The notes under the pieces were generated by a model. The model had not been told where the DNA came from. It saw only the letters and a program-made list of their open reading frames with translations, and did not search any database. The position numbers and the translations under genes were made by a program. Positions 1-12,934 of a stretch of DNA of 64,000 nucleotides are shown piece by piece; within the stretch, counting starts at the first letter, position 1, and every line of letters starts with the position of its first letter. Origin of the DNA: Perognathus longimembris pacificus. Lineage: Eukaryota > Chordata > Mammalia > Rodentia > Heteromyidae. Location of the stretch: NCBI RefSeq assembly GCF_023159225.1, contig NC_063170.1, positions 62,718,208-62,782,207 on the forward strand, written 5' to 3'.

Positions 1-918
1 TATGATTGCTTGAATTTGACTCTGCCTCAAACACAGCCTTTTACTGAATTGGGGCAAAATAAATGCACTACCTGAAAGAAGAAGCCTTAAGAATGGAAAT
101 ATACACTGTGACCACAATTTCTTCAAAGAGAACCATGTATCTCCTAGCAAATCCATGGAAATTGGCAGGTGTAATAAACCTGCTCTGCTCAAAGATCCCA
201 GACGCACATAAAGGATATTCCTCTTGGTCCAGGGGTAATGAATACTTGAATAGATCACATCCCACACACTGCCCTTGGTCTTGTTCAGATTTATCGTTAG
301 CATAATGGTACCTTTAGAAACAGAACACCAGACTATACTTTTTAACCGAGTGACATCTTTGCAATTTCTAATAGAGATGGCCCAATTTGGAAATGCTGAA
401 AATATCATTTTTATGCAATGCCCACTGACAATGTGGGTTATATATCCAACCTTCTTCTCAAGTAACTGATTCTTAAATCCTAACTGGAATTGTTTCTTAG
501 GACTGATAACTAGGTAGTTAAAAAAAAAAAAAGATGAAAACACTTCTGTTCTGTCAGCATTAAAAAAGAAATGATTGGTATGCAGATTGTTTAACTATAG
601 GAAATGCTGGCCCTGGTGGAAGGAAATGTGATAAACAGAGTTTTCAACAGAAAGTGTTGGAAAGATAGGGTCAGGTTTTCTATAGAAGAGAAGCATCTGT
701 TAGTGTTTTTTTTTTATTTGAATGGAATTCATAAATAGCCACAAATTGAAAATAAGATGAGAAATTGATAGAGATTTTTTTCCCCTACTAAAAATCAAGT
801 TCTCTAACATGGAAAAAAAATAACCAAGCAAACATGAAACAATTTGTATTCTTTCCCTATTATTTTCCAACTAAAAACCATACTAAACTCTTCTTGACAC
901 ATTACATTACAGCTATTA

Positions 919-957
<39 letters not shown>
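919..957 (+). repeat. (GT)n microsatellite
   Basis: About 17 GT units, followed at 979-995 by a T-run leading into a SINE. Confidence 0.95.
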
Positions 958-989
958 TTAGTATTGTGTGTATGTGTAATTTTTTTTTT

Positions 990-1205
990 TTTTTGCTAGT
1001 ACTGGTGCTTGAACTTGGAGCCTCTTGCTCTTTCTTGGCTTTTTTGCTCAAAGATGGTGCTCGACCACTTAAGCTACACCTCCATTTGGGGCTTTTTAAT
1101 GGTCAATTGGAGAAAAGAGTCTTACAGATTTTTCCTCAATGGCTGGCTTTGAACTTTGATCCTCAGGTCTCAGTTTCCTGAGCAATTAGAATTATAGGTA
1201 TGAGA
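990..1205 (-). repeat. 7SL-Geo-type SINE, - orientation
   Basis: After a GT run and T-run, the sequence gctagtactggtgcttgaac, cttggcttttttgctcaaa, then ctggctttgaactttgatcc and ctcaggtctcagtttcctga reads as the reverse of the 7SL-Geo dimer. The overlapping open frame is a shadow. Confidence 0.85.
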
Positions 1206-1354
1206 CTCCAGAACCTTGCTAAACCCTTTATTTTTATGGTCCTAGAAAGACCAACCCTACATACAAGTTATCTAAAATTCCAGAATGCTGTGAGCAATTT
1301 TACTGGATATTATTAGGAGCTATGTTCAGGCATCATATTAGGGTGCTTTTGTTG

Positions 1355-1550
1355 TTGTTTTTATCAATGTAACAAAATACCTGACAAAAACAAGTTCAGG
1401 GAAGAAGTGTTTACATTGGTTCATGGATTCAGAGGTTTGAATCAATGGTGGCATGGCCCACTTGCTGGGGCTGAATATCATAGCAACAGGAGCATTAGAG
1501 GAAGGGGCCTCATCATGCCACTGAAGATCTGGAACAGCCAGTGAGGCAAA
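1355..1550 (-). mobile_element. Possible rodent LTR remnant
   Basis: atgtaacaaaatacctgaca, aaacaagttcagggaagaag, tggttcatggattcagagg and tggtggcatggccc resemble a common rodent LTR-like repeat. Family and ends are uncertain. Confidence 0.45.
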
Positions 1551-2654
1551 AAAAGAAAAAAGTGAGAGATATAATATATATATATATATGCCACATGTAA
1601 ATAACATAATAAAGATTCACATATAACATATATATAGCACACATATTACATCAATACATTAGGATATGCTGTCAGTTAAATAATATACCATTAATTGTTA
1701 TGCGGGTAATAACTAATTTATTAATATATTATAATGATATGTTGTTGATAATGTATTATTGATATCTTTGGTGCTGTATCAGAAGTAATCTAACTCTTAA
1801 AACCTTTGGTATTTGGTTTTAGATGTAGACACGCCTTTGTAGTTTCAGTGCAACCAGTTTCTTTCCTATTATTTCTCCTCACTATCTTGATAGTAGCCAA
1901 CTAAGAGGCCCCCACCCCTACTCACACCCCCTTGTTCTTAGCCATCTGCTATATAGTTTGTAGACTCTCCTCTGTGGACAAGTTACAAAGCACAACTGGT
2001 TTTGTCATTACTGTAAGGCAAGACCTTCAGAGATCCTGTATCCTCTGAAATTCATACTGTCTAATCAAGCATTCAAACTCAATTTTCTTCAACAAACACT
2101 GGAAGTTATTCTGTTAATTCAGATCAAGCTGTGTTAAGAAAACCACACTTCTCTTACTCTCCTTCCTGTATCCTTCATTCCTATCTCACTTTACCACTGT
2201 TTAAGGCTCTGTGATGTTTTCATTCCCAGGTCTCTCATATGGCAAATGTCTTTGCCCCCAGTATTGTTGTCCTTCAGATCTATTTCATAATAAAGTCAAG
2301 TAAAACTACTCACAGACAAGTACACATTCTATAACCACACTGAACGATCCTTTATGCAATGAACACTTCCTACTTTTCCTTAAGCTCTGATTACAGAAGA
2401 ATTTTGACATCTTCTTGGTCTTTGCTTGCAGTCAAATCATGTTCCTCAAATTCATCCTTATTCTGAGAAACATACTGTATTTTCTGCCTTAGAAAATAAG
2501 TTTGTTATTCCAGACTGTTCACTCCAAAATGGAAAATAGAGACTAGCCCTTAACATTTGATTATATTCCTAGTATGTTGTAGTTGATAAAATATAGTTTA
2601 TAAAATTTTATGTAAAATGATGGCTTTTTTTCTGAGCTTGGTAGTGGGCAGAAA

Positions 2655-2745
2655 AGGGGTGATTATCTCTTTCCTGTAGCTAAGGAAACAGATTCAGAGA
2701 ACATTCCTGGCGTTTCAAAGACTAAAGGACTACAAAATTATTAAA
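2655..2745 (-). repeat. MIR-like remnant
   Basis: gattatctctttcctgtagc, taaggaaacagattcagaga and acattcctggcgtttcaaag have a reverse MIR-like order. Confidence 0.5.
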
Positions 2746-2923
2746 GGCGAATATATGGATAACAACTCTTGAGTGTATAATAAGATTGAATTTGTAGTAA
2801 CAAATATTAAAAATTGGGGGGGATCAGTCATTTGTAGAGGCCAGTTTTTGCTAAGAATGTATTATTTTATAAGCAAGCAGATAGAGAACTGTTATTAATG
2901 TTAAAGTATATAAATTTAAACCA

Positions 2924-3140
2924 GGTACCAATGGCTCATACCTCTAATGCTAGATATTCAGAAGGCTCAAGTCTGAGGATTGTGCTTCAAAGATAGCTAA
3001 GGGAAGAAAAAATCCACAAAACTCTCCAACTAGCCAAAAAAGGCTAGAATGAAGGCCTAGCTCAGGTGGTAGAGCACCATGTATGAGCTACAGAGCACCA
3101 ACTGTGAGTATCAGGCCCTGAATGCAAGCCTCAATATCAG
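2924..3140 (+). repeat. 7SL-Geo-type SINE, diverged
   Basis: The left half resembles 7SL/B1 (atggctcatacctctaatgc, gaggattgtgcttcaaa). The right half has agctcaggtggtagagc and caggccctgaatgcaagcc. A CA-rich tail follows (3141-3190). Ends are approximate. Confidence 0.8.
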
Positions 3141-3190
3141 CACACACACAGACACAGACATACACATAGACACACAGACACACACACAGT
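3141..3190 (+). repeat. Interrupted (CA)n microsatellite
   Basis: cacaca with interspersed gacaca units, at the tail of a + strand SINE. Confidence 0.9.
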
Positions 3191-3561
3191 ATAATATTAT
3201 ATGTGCTATATGATGTATATTTTTGTATATAATAAAATTTAACAAGTATTTAAAAATGTACTACATCTAAATTATTCTAAAATATTGTACTATTACCTAA
3301 GATCTTGAGGATATCTATTTGTTGATACCGGTTGAAAGGATGACATTAAGGTGATATATTGTCTGTCTCTTACCAAATCCTCACATCATGTAGTTTGTTT
3401 TAAACCAACCATGGGTTATTTTCACATAAGTAGAAAGTAGCCTAATCTATAAATTAGCTATTCTTTTAGAGTAGATGATGAGCAATATAATTTTGAGGCT
3501 GAGAAATAATTTAAGATAATATCATATATCATAAATAAATAAATTTATTTTTTCACAGCTT

Positions 3562-3592
<31 letters not shown>

Positions 3593-3593
3593 T

Positions 3594-3788
3594 TTTTGCC
3601 AGTCCTAGGGCTTGGGACTCTGGCCTGAGCACCGCCCCTGGCTTCTTTTTGCTCAAGGCTAGCACTCTACCACTTGAGCCACAGCGCCACTTCTGGTCAT
3701 TTTCTATATATGTGGTGCTGGGGAATCGAACCCAGGGCTTCATGTATACAAGGCAAGCACTCTTGCCACTAGGCCATATTCCCAGCCC
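3594..3788 (-). repeat. IDL-Geo-type dimeric SINE, - orientation
   Basis: Reverse complement of the dimeric SINE: the right monomer comes first (ccagtcctagggcttgg), then caccacatatatagaaa in reverse, ending ccatattcccagccc. It is preceded by a (TTTA)n run at about 3561-3593, probably a variant tail. The motif aaataaataaattta occurs at 3533-3547 and again immediately after the element (3789 on), a probable target-site duplication. Confidence 0.9.
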
Positions 3789-5514
3789 AAATAAATAAAT
3801 TTATATTGATACTATTATTGGATTTGGGGGCTACTCTGATTGTCATGTCATGGTTGAGTTGTAAGAAAATACTGCCCAAGTTTATAAGTATTTCTTTAAA
3901 CTTAGCAACACTTTCTCTGGGAATTAATTGACTTATGCCATAAAAAAGAGCATGTCATATTTTATGACTTTATTGGTATTCTGTAGATACATAGTATTAG
4001 TAAGATTATTGTAAAATTATATATATGATTATATATATATACAGCTATCTATGTGTACACACACACATACACATAACACACAAACACATATTCACATATA
4101 CTCTACAACCACAAGAATACTTCTTGACTAAGACATTCCTTATTTTCTAACCACATTTTATATTTCGCCATGTTGTTTGTATAGATCTATTGGGTGCAGA
4201 AAACCAGGTAAAGAAGTAGGAACTAAGACCTTGGCAATTTCTGGAACACATATGTATGCATGCATGTATACATATACATCATTCATCTATGTGTATATTA
4301 TCTGCATATTGCAGTGTCTATTGAACTAGATGATACTGTCTTCTTTACTCTTTTAATTTTCAGATTTAGATTTTCCCCCTAATTCTTGGGATTCGAAATA
4401 TCAGTTTTGTCTCTAAAAAAATCTCAATCTAAAAATGTACCTAATAGGTTACTAGAAAAACAGATGAAGAAAGAAGTCCTTTCTCACATGTAATTAAATA
4501 CCAAACCTGCCTTTTCTAAAGCTTGCAGATAGCAACAGGTGTTTCTTCTTCACTTTGCCAGGAGCTCAACAATAGAACAGATTTGCTACATACAGAACTA
4601 AAAACAACATTTTAGTGAAGAACAAAATCCTCCTCAAATGTTCTGATTAGCTCTATAATCAGTTCTCAACAGTGAGCCAGGAAACAATGAGGACTTTTTG
4701 TATCGGCAAGGGCTGAGAGCTTTGTTTGTTTTTGTTTGTGTCTTTTACCTGTATTTGCATACATAGGAATTTCAGAAAGCACTATAATCAAACAACACAC
4801 CATTTGTGGATGGATCTTTCCTTGGCCTCAATTGTGTAGTGAGGAGTGAGAACAATGGAAAACTCTCATGTTCCTCATAGGTATCTTATTCAGAGTCCCC
4901 ACTAATAAACAGAAGGGTGCTTCCTGGGAGCAAATTACCAGCCTCTATGTTATATTGCTTCAGCCTTTCCTAGTAATTGCCAATTGTCCTTTCCACCATC
5001 ATCTCTTTATATAGCTCGCTAAACTGACTGTGAGGCCAAGGTCCTAATTTGATATCTAAATTCCTAGCTCGCCAGGAATTTGTTTTATTACCCAAACTCT
5101 CTGCCTCTCCTGAATGAAAAGTTCACAGTGGGTCAAGTGATTTGTTATTCGGGGACAATGTTGTTTTTCTCATGCTTCATATTAAGAATATATTTCCCTA
5201 GCTAAAGCATAGAAGTACTGATAACACAGACTGGCCTAGTGAACAGCATTCAGAAAACATACTTTCTATCCAAATGCTGAATTTTCTATTTACCACCTAG
5301 TTTCATAGTTTCCTTATGGCACCTGCCCATTTGTTTCATATTTAGACAATATCAAAATTACCGCAAGTGAGAATAGAGGGAAGGAAAAGAAAAATAACTA
5401 AAATCAAACCATGGAAAATAGATTATGTTTTATAATTTTATAGTAAGTATGTTAACTATATAAAACATATAAGCATATGTGTATACACATAAATAGAGAA
5501 AGATACATGTATAG

Positions 5515-5563
5515 ATATCTATCTATATCTATATCTACATCGACATCTATATCTATATCTAGC
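5515..5563 (+). repeat. (TATC)n-related microsatellite
   Basis: Imperfect tatctatatc repeats. Confidence 0.9.
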
Positions 5564-6110
5564 CTGGCCTGTAAGCTTTGTTCTTGACTGTCCCTTGGAG
5601 ATAAACGAATGTGTAACCTTTGTCCCAGGAGAACAGAGTGGCCATTCTCAGTTCAGATTCTCCATGATTTGAAGATGTAAAGTGAGAGACAGCATTGCAA
5701 TATCTTAATAGTCCTGATGAAAAACAAAAGCCAACAAAACAACAAATGGTAACAACTGATCTTCTTTTAGCTAAGGAGATCCTATGGGATTCATTGTGAA
5801 TCTTAGTTATCTCTGTTATGCTTTTTCTTTAGGTGGCTATTAGTAAACTTCTAGGATCGGTTTAGTTGATCCATCATTTTCTGATGGTTACAGTTGTCCC
5901 TTCTTATATGAGGGTTCACTAATTTAGGCTTCACTGTATTGCAGCTTTACAAGAAATACATATCTAATTCTGTTTCGCAACATTTTCACTATAACCACAT
6001 GATTTTGTGGTATATAGGTATTTCTATAATACTATTTTAATCATTTTTGCCTAAAAATTTAACACAATATAAAATGCTAACTAATGTTAATAAGAGAGTG
6101 GGAAGGGTTT

Positions 6111-6312
6111 GGGCTGGGAATATGGCCTAGGGGTAAAGTGCTCGCCTTGTATACATGAAGCCCTGGGTTCAATTCCTCAGCACCACATATATAGAAAAAA
6201 AGCCGGAAGTGGCGCTGTGGCTCAAGTGGCAGAGTGCTAGCCTTGAGCAAAAAGAAGCCAGGGACAGTTCTCAGGCCCTGAGTCCAAGCCCCAGGACTGG
6301 CAACAAAAACAA
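6111..6312 (+). repeat. IDL-Geo-type dimeric SINE, + orientation
   Basis: The left monomer begins gggctgggaatatggcctag and carries a tRNA-Ala/ID-like A box and a B box (gggttcaattcc). The right monomer contains tggctcaagtggcagagtgc and ends ccaggactggcaa plus a short A-rich tail. It is flanked by a perfect 19-bp target-site duplication, aagagagtgggaagggttt, at 6092-6110 and 6313-6331. This is the cleanest insertion in the window and implies L1-mediated retrotransposition. An ORF across it is only a repeat shadow. Confidence 0.95.
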
Positions 6313-7029
6313 AAGAGAGTGGGAAGGGTTTAAAAAGCCTTCAAATATATATCAGTAATCAAATAAATATAATACTGCCACTTGACAGATTTTCATCTAT
6401 CTCAGGGATCTATGGAATGTAACTCCTGTGATAGGTGAGGGATTTCTGTATTTTGAAAATACCAGTTGATAGCATGTAATCACAAGTGAATAATGCTTAT
6501 TAAACTAACTATTGTCAAATATCACTAGTCCAAGGCTATGCTATGCCCACTTGCCCTAGCCTTCAAAGGTCATTGATTTGTCAACCCATCAGTCAATATG
6601 ATCAATTAGTTAATTCACAGAAATACTCAGCTACTACAAACAAACTCTTAACATGTTAAAACAACGTGAAACATTTCTCACAGCTGATGGGGTAAACCAC
6701 TTAACCAATCCATAGTCAATTGATTTGTCACAATGTACACTGTTGCTTATTTTCAGTGGGAAACTCAAAATCAGGAGAAATCTTCACTAGAAAATAATAG
6801 AGCCATCAGAGTGATGGTCTTGACCTGAAGAGCATTTCTTTTCCTAAAAGCTCAGCTTGTCTCTGTGTTGTGGTGGGTTATGGGTAACTGAAGGAGAATC
6901 CACATGAGATCTACCAAGTAGCCATGACCAACATATGTGAAAACAGCACGGAAATGTATTTGGAGGGAGATGCAAGAAAAAAGTTCAGATAAGCTTACCA
7001 TTGGTCTCCTTCATATGTGGCATATATAT

Positions 7030-7290
7030 ATATATATATGATTATTATTATTATCAAACTGAATTACAGAGAGGTTACAGTTTCACACATTAGGCATTGG
7101 ATATATTTCTTGTACTGTTTGTTACCTCGTCCCTCATTCCCCCCTCCTCCCTCTTCCTTTCCCTTCCCCCTCCCCCCGCCATGAGTTGTTCAGTTGTTCA
7201 GTTCATTTTCACCAAACAGTTTGTAAGTATTGCTTTTGTAGTTGTTTGTCTTTTTTTACCCTGTGTCTCTCATGGCTTTTTGACCCAAGT
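7030..7290 (-). mobile_element. LINE-1 3' end fragment, antisense
   Basis: On the + strand: gaattacagagaggttacag, a pyrimidine tract with ccctcccccccgcc-like composition at about 7140-7180, then atgagttgttcagttgttca and ttgtaagtattgcttttg. Read on the - strand this is the G-rich polypurine tract and 3' end of an L1-like 3' UTR. A second copy of the same segment lies at 8215-8470. Confidence 0.75.
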
Positions 7291-7944
7291 ACTGGCACTG
7301 CTGACCAATCAGGACACAAGGCCCACTTAGGATTTTCAGAGGAAAATCCCTTTCTCTCTCTCTCACAAGCCCACCCTGGCAGCTAGACTTGGCTGGCTCT
7401 CCGGATGGTTTGTAAAATCTGGCTGTTTGCCTGCTCCCGTGACCCACTGTTCAACGTGACTGTCATTCTTGACCTGTTTTGTGCCCTCTCTTTCTCTCCC
7501 TATTGTATAAGCTCTCTAAAACAGAACTCTCTGATCCACATCATTACTCTAACGTTCTTGACTGAAACCTTGACTAAGACTACTCACATTTGTTGTAGTC
7601 CGTGGAGAAAGAATCTAAGTCATTCCTATGATACCTGGTTGTTAGGGGAATAAAATATGATTGGTATACCAACTAAATCCTTGGCGAGTAGCAAGAACAG
7701 GATAGAGAGCACAGATTTTTGTTTATCTAATCCCATGTTGAGGCTATTTACTATTCTTGATTCCATGAAGTTGTCAGGAGATAATTCCTCTTTATCATCC
7801 TAAATTTTCACTCCCCCAAACAGCTTTAGTTTCAGGTTCCCCTTTTGTATAATGTATATGCGTTTTATAGATAGGAAGAGATGCTAATTCACAAATCATG
7901 GACTGGAGGTGCTTTTATTCACTGCCAATCTGGGTTAAGTTACT

Positions 7945-7945
<1 letters not shown>

Positions 7946-7994
<49 letters not shown>

Positions 7995-8000
7995 GTGTGC
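7946..8000 (+). repeat. (GT)n microsatellite
   Basis: About 26 GT units with one GC change, adjoining a - strand SINE. Confidence 0.95.
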
Positions 8001-8110
8001 CGGTACTGACTAGTTGAACTCAAGACCTCACTCTGTTAGCTTTTTGTGCTTAAGGCTGGTGCTCTACCACTTGTATCACACCTCCATTTCCTTGATTTAC
8101 TTTTGAATTG
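8001..8110 (-). repeat. Partial Geo-monomer SINE, - orientation
   Basis: After the GT repeat, ccggtactgactagttgaac and gcttaaggctggtgctctac match the reverse of the right monomer. The 7SL half appears missing or unrecognisable. Confidence 0.7.
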
Positions 8111-8214
8111 GTTATGATAATGAGTTTAACCCTTTGCAAAAAATAGTTAGAAGCCAATATAGGGGACTCTAGGGCATAAATGATATGAGGGGTAACATGT
8201 TTTTGTATTGTTTC

Positions 8215-8470
8215 TTAATTTATTTATTGTCAAAGTGATGTACAGAGGGGTTACAGTATCATGTGTAAGGCAGTGAGTACATTTCTTAACCAACATGTTA
8301 CCTCCTCACTCTTTTTTCTCCCATCTTCCCCACTCCCCATTTCCCTCCCCCTTCCCTATGAGTTGTACAGTTGGTTTACAGCATATAGTTATGTAAGTAT
8401 TGCTGTTGAATTGGTTTGTCTTTTATCCTGTGTCTCTCTATTTTGATGTTCCCCTTCCCTTCCCTAGTTC
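8215..8470 (-). mobile_element. LINE-1 3' end fragment, antisense
   Basis: tttattgtcaaagtgatgta, cagaggggttacagtatcat, a C-rich tract, then atgagttgtacagttggttt and gtaagtattgctgttgaatt. It is paralogous to the segment at 7030-7290 and in the same orientation. Confidence 0.78.
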
Positions 8471-8569
8471 CAGTTAGCAAATATGGTACTTTGCGGTTTA
8501 TAGCACATTTTTCCTACATCATATTATTTACTGTCTGTGATTTTTTGAGAACTTTCTGGAAAGGCAGAG

Positions 8570-8822
8570 GTGTCTTACTTTTTTCCTACTCGGACTTGAA
8601 CTCTGGGCCTTATGCTCTAGTGTAGTCATTCCCCCCCTCTCCTTCATAACTGGTGCTCTTTCATTTGAGACATGACTCTGATTCTAGCTTTTTGTTTGAT
8701 TATTTGGAAATAAGGAGTCTCAGATTTGTCTTCAAACCCTTGTCTTGAAACTGGCTTCAAAGCTCAATGCTCAGACTTTAGTCTCCTGAGTAGCTAAGAT
8801 TATAGTTGTGAGCCACCACCAC
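8570..8822 (-). repeat. 7SL-Geo-type SINE, - orientation
   Basis: Contains ctcggacttgaactctgg, then ggtgctctttcatttgagac, a middle segment with ataaggagtctcagatttg, and the diagnostic end ctcctgagtagctaagatta followed by gtgagccacca. This is a reverse 7SL-type left half joined to the Geo-type right half. Confidence 0.83.
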
Positions 8823-10099
8823 TCTACTCTTGTGGCTGAGAACTGGACACAAAGCAGGTTTTCCTCCTGTGTGTAGTGATGGATTCACTGAAGCATCCTC
8901 CCTCTCTAATGAGTAAAGTCCTGGGCTCTTGATGTTTCCTTTCCCATTTTTTTCAACCTGCATCTCTCAGAGGAGACTGCAATCATCTTGTCTTCATTCT
9001 TACCTTCTCTTTTCCTGTCACTCTCCCAATAGGACATCATAGGAGTTACATGTTTCTTATGACTAGAATATAGCGCCCCATCCCAAGGCTCATCTAGGTT
9101 TGGCCTCCGATGTAAGCAAGGCTCAGAGGTGGGACTTTTGGAAAAGGAAGAATGTTATGAATTGGGGTTAATGGAGATCTGGGAAGGGAAGCTGTAGTAT
9201 TGAGAGACCATGGTGAAGAGTAAATATTCTAAAAGCAATGTGATTCTCTCAGAGAACCAGCAAAATTCTCAGTTCTTTTACTTAGCCTAGCAGTCTGTCA
9301 CATTAAATATCCTTTAAGAAATTTGGGTATTTCTAAATGTTCAGTAAAAGGACATAGTACTAGGAAATATCAAATCAACTAAGGTCTGGACTCAGCTATG
9401 GACTGATGATGTCGAGCCTCACTCTTGTATTCAAGGTATGTTCCCTAAGCTGATCTCTGTTCCTTTCTGATTCTATCCACATCCAGTTTTAATCCTCTAT
9501 GCTTGTGGGCTGATCTAGATTTTGACTGCATCGTTAGCTTCTGATGGACGCTGTAGAAAACGACGAGAATCATTCATCTTTCTCTAGCAAAAGCCATACT
9601 TAACAAGAGGCTAAAAAAATAACAGAAAGAGGTTTTGTGGTCAGGTTTCAGAGCTGAATTGGAAAAGCATTTCTGAATACCACAACAGCTATGCATTTTG
9701 CTATTTCCTCTTTTTAATTTTCTGAATGGATTTAAACTCTTTAAATGAATGGATGAAATTTAAAGAGTTTGGTGTCCCTTATCTAGATGGCACCAGAGCT
9801 CTGGCAGTTTTTCACTGAACTACTAAGCACTTGACCTCAAATATCTGCTTCATTTGATGAAATTTGGTTGCTCCTAATTTCCAAACATGGCTAGGAATTC
9901 TTATTTTCAAAAATCACCAATTGCTTATCAGCAACCTGCTATATATGATTGCCTAATATTATATCCAACTTAAGTCTTACTAGAAAAAATTCATATTTTA
10001 ATATTGTTACTCACTTAGGCTGTTTAATGTTCTTTATGTTATTGTAATCATTTTAAAAGTTATTAGAAAGTAATAAAAATTAAATTAAAAAATATTAAA

Positions 10100-10312
10100 T
10101 TTATGGTTCATACTATAGTCCTAGCTACTTATCAAGCCGAGATCTAAAGATCCAGGTTGGAAATCAACCCCAGCTGACCAAGCTGAGAGATTCTTATCTT
10201 CAAATACCCTGCAAAAATCCAGAAGAGGAGGTGTGGCTCAAGTGGTAGAACCTTAGCCTTGAGTGAGAAATCAAGAGTGTGAGGCCCTGGGTTCAAACCC
10301 CGGGTCAGCAAC
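10100..10312 (+). repeat. 7SL-Geo-type SINE with clear A/B boxes in the right half
   Basis: The left half is degenerate 7SL-like (agtcctagctacttatcaag). The right half has tggctcaagtgg at 10234-10245, which fits an RNA polymerase III A box, and ggttcaaaccc at 10290-10300, which fits a B box. An AT-rich simple repeat follows. Confidence 0.8.
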
Positions 10313-11904
10313 ATATATATGTCTGTAATGGTATGTATATATTATATTTATATACATATGTGTATGATGTATATGTGTATGTGTATACAAGTATATGTGT
10401 ATGCTTATATATGTTATGAAGGAGAAAAACAAATTTTGCTCTTCATACTATACAGTTAGAAAAATAAAACAAAATATAGGAGAATGGTAGAAAGAACTTA
10501 AATTCTTCAACAGAAATGATTCTGAATCCCAAAATGTCTATCTAAATAACTAATCTGAAATGCTGACTCTCTTGTTCTTTGACTTCAAGAATTTCAAATT
10601 TTAGGAAAGTGGAAGTCTTCTCATCAAAATGAGGTAGAGTCGGTGCTATCCCTATTTGTGAACATATTTGATAACGTAATTCATAGTTCATCACACTACA
10701 ATTTTGAATGAACCAGCAGATCACATATTCTTGACAGGAGAGTCAGAGTTTTGATAAGCAAAATCTGCTCTTATATACTCGGGAACAAAGGCAAGTTTCT
10801 TTCTTCAGACCTATCATGAGGCAAGCTGTCTCATTTTAAAAATGATTTAGAGGCAGCTGGCCTCTTGTCTGCTAGTGTGTTAGTGTCTTGCTTGGTCATT
10901 CATCATCAGAAGCAAGGATCTCTTCAGCTTTCACAGAATGAACATGTCCTCGCCTGGAAAGTCTTTCTCCAGGACTGAATGGGTTCAAGCCAAGATCTGT
11001 GCTTGCAATACAGAGAGAGAACTGGGCACTATTTATATCACACCAGAACTGACTTGGTGCCACTGTCCACTTAACCTGCTTGTCTTCCTATTTGGAAAGG
11101 CTCTTTCCCTCTGGCTTTTCTGCCAGCTGTGACATGTCTACTCATAGATCTCAAGGAGAAGACATTTGTCAAGATGGCTGCTGTGCCTTAGCAGAGTGCA
11201 TCATCCTCAGTGTAGTTCTCCACGAGAAGGTGTACAATACAATTCTGAACTGTTGGTGGTCAGGTTGTATCCATCCCATTCTGCTTGTATCTGTCTGACT
11301 CATCTCTGGCTCCATTGCTTGGGAACTTGGTGCTTTTGCTAAATCCATGTGTTAAAAGGAAGTTTGCATTGAATTGCATATGAATGCACCAGTAAAATCT
11401 ACTTTGCTGAAGTTTGGTGACGGTGACAGGAGCCTAATTTGCTAACTGCTTTATGGGAGGTGTTTCTAATCCTCGGGAAACTCTAAAGCAAGTAATATGA
11501 ATTCTCATTCTAGATAAAGGATATGGATTTAAGAAAAGGGAAACAGGTAGAGTAGACACTGCTGGAATGTGAGCCCAGCCCTGCCCATTCCCAAATCTGA
11601 AAGTTGATCCAATGCAGATGCCTTCTGGAGGGCAACTAATTGTAAGCATCTGATTGGTGTTATCTTTGATTATTTGATTAGCAATACTTTTCTTCCTGCT
11701 TTTATTTTGTGGTTGCTGAGATGAATGCATTTCTAGAATCCTCTTGGAATGTGAAATAGATTGCAATCTAAATCACCTCTGGAATTACCTGTTAGTTGAT
11801 ATTTTTTTCCTGTGGAAAATGATAGACCAGATCAGAATTTTTACCTCAGATATGTTGCTAATTGCTCTCTAACCCCTAAAACTTGAAATGGTGCTCTCTA
11901 AACT

Positions 11905-11985
11905 TCAGTTTCCTTACATACAAAACAGGTGGGTGGGAATGAAGAATTTCTAATTCCTTTCTATTTCTGACATTTTGTGATGTCC
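11905..11985 (+). repeat. MIR3-like 3' end
   Basis: cttcagtttccttacataca, then aattcctttctatttctgac and attttgtgatg resemble the 3' end of a MIR3-type element. Confidence 0.55.
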
Positions 11986-12934
11986 TGATACAAAAGGCAT
12001 TTCTGCCCCACAAAGGGCTTACAGAATGTGCCAGAGAACACACCCGTAATAGGAAATTCAACATTCACATTTACTTAACTTTATACTCATTCAAATATCT
12101 CCATAGTACCCCTCTCTAGAGACTCCTAGCACTTACTTAATTTAATATAGCCCTTTATAAAATGGGTCTTCTCTGCAAATCTCAGCTTGAGGCACTTCTA
12201 CAGAACCCACACAATGCATTCACTTCAACAGAAGCTTGATTTTTTTTTTTCCCCTGAAGAATTTCCTGTTCATTTAGCTACAGCCAGGGGTAAAGCTAAC
12301 AATTTGTATGTCTCTTCAGAGGCACCCAATTTACTAAATGTCTTCTAATTGGTATGGGGGCTTGTAGAATGTCTTTTAAGAGGCAATGGGAAGAATTATT
12401 TTCTTAATTACAAAGGTATAGAAAAGATACTTTCAGATTGCTTCTTTTTGTATGCAGTAGAATGGATTCCACTCCCAGAATGAAATTGTTTAGTCTCATC
12501 TCAGAGAACATTCCAGGTTTTCTTTCGCAAACATCCTGTCTCATTTCTTGTCATCGGTGTGAGCCTGTATATTGGATGATACAAATGACGAACTCTGGAT
12601 CTTTCTTCCTAAAATCAAAATCATAGTTTTGGTAAGAATTAAAGGCCCCACAAATCTCCTAAACTCTATGATCTATTTCACAATGTGTCCTTTATCTTCT
12701 TGGTGCTGAAATCGGTGACTGACACTCAGGAAGAGCTCAGTGGCCAATGTTGAATTCTCTTGTAATTTGTCTAGTTCATAAGTTCACACAAAATGGATGG
12801 ATGGCTATAAATATAGATGTGGTATATTCTAGAGATTGCTCTATACTTATACAGAAAGAGAAAGAGAAAGGGAGAGAGGAAAAGAGAGGGGGGGTGATTA
12901 AGGTACTCATAGGCACATTACATTTTTGTTTGTT

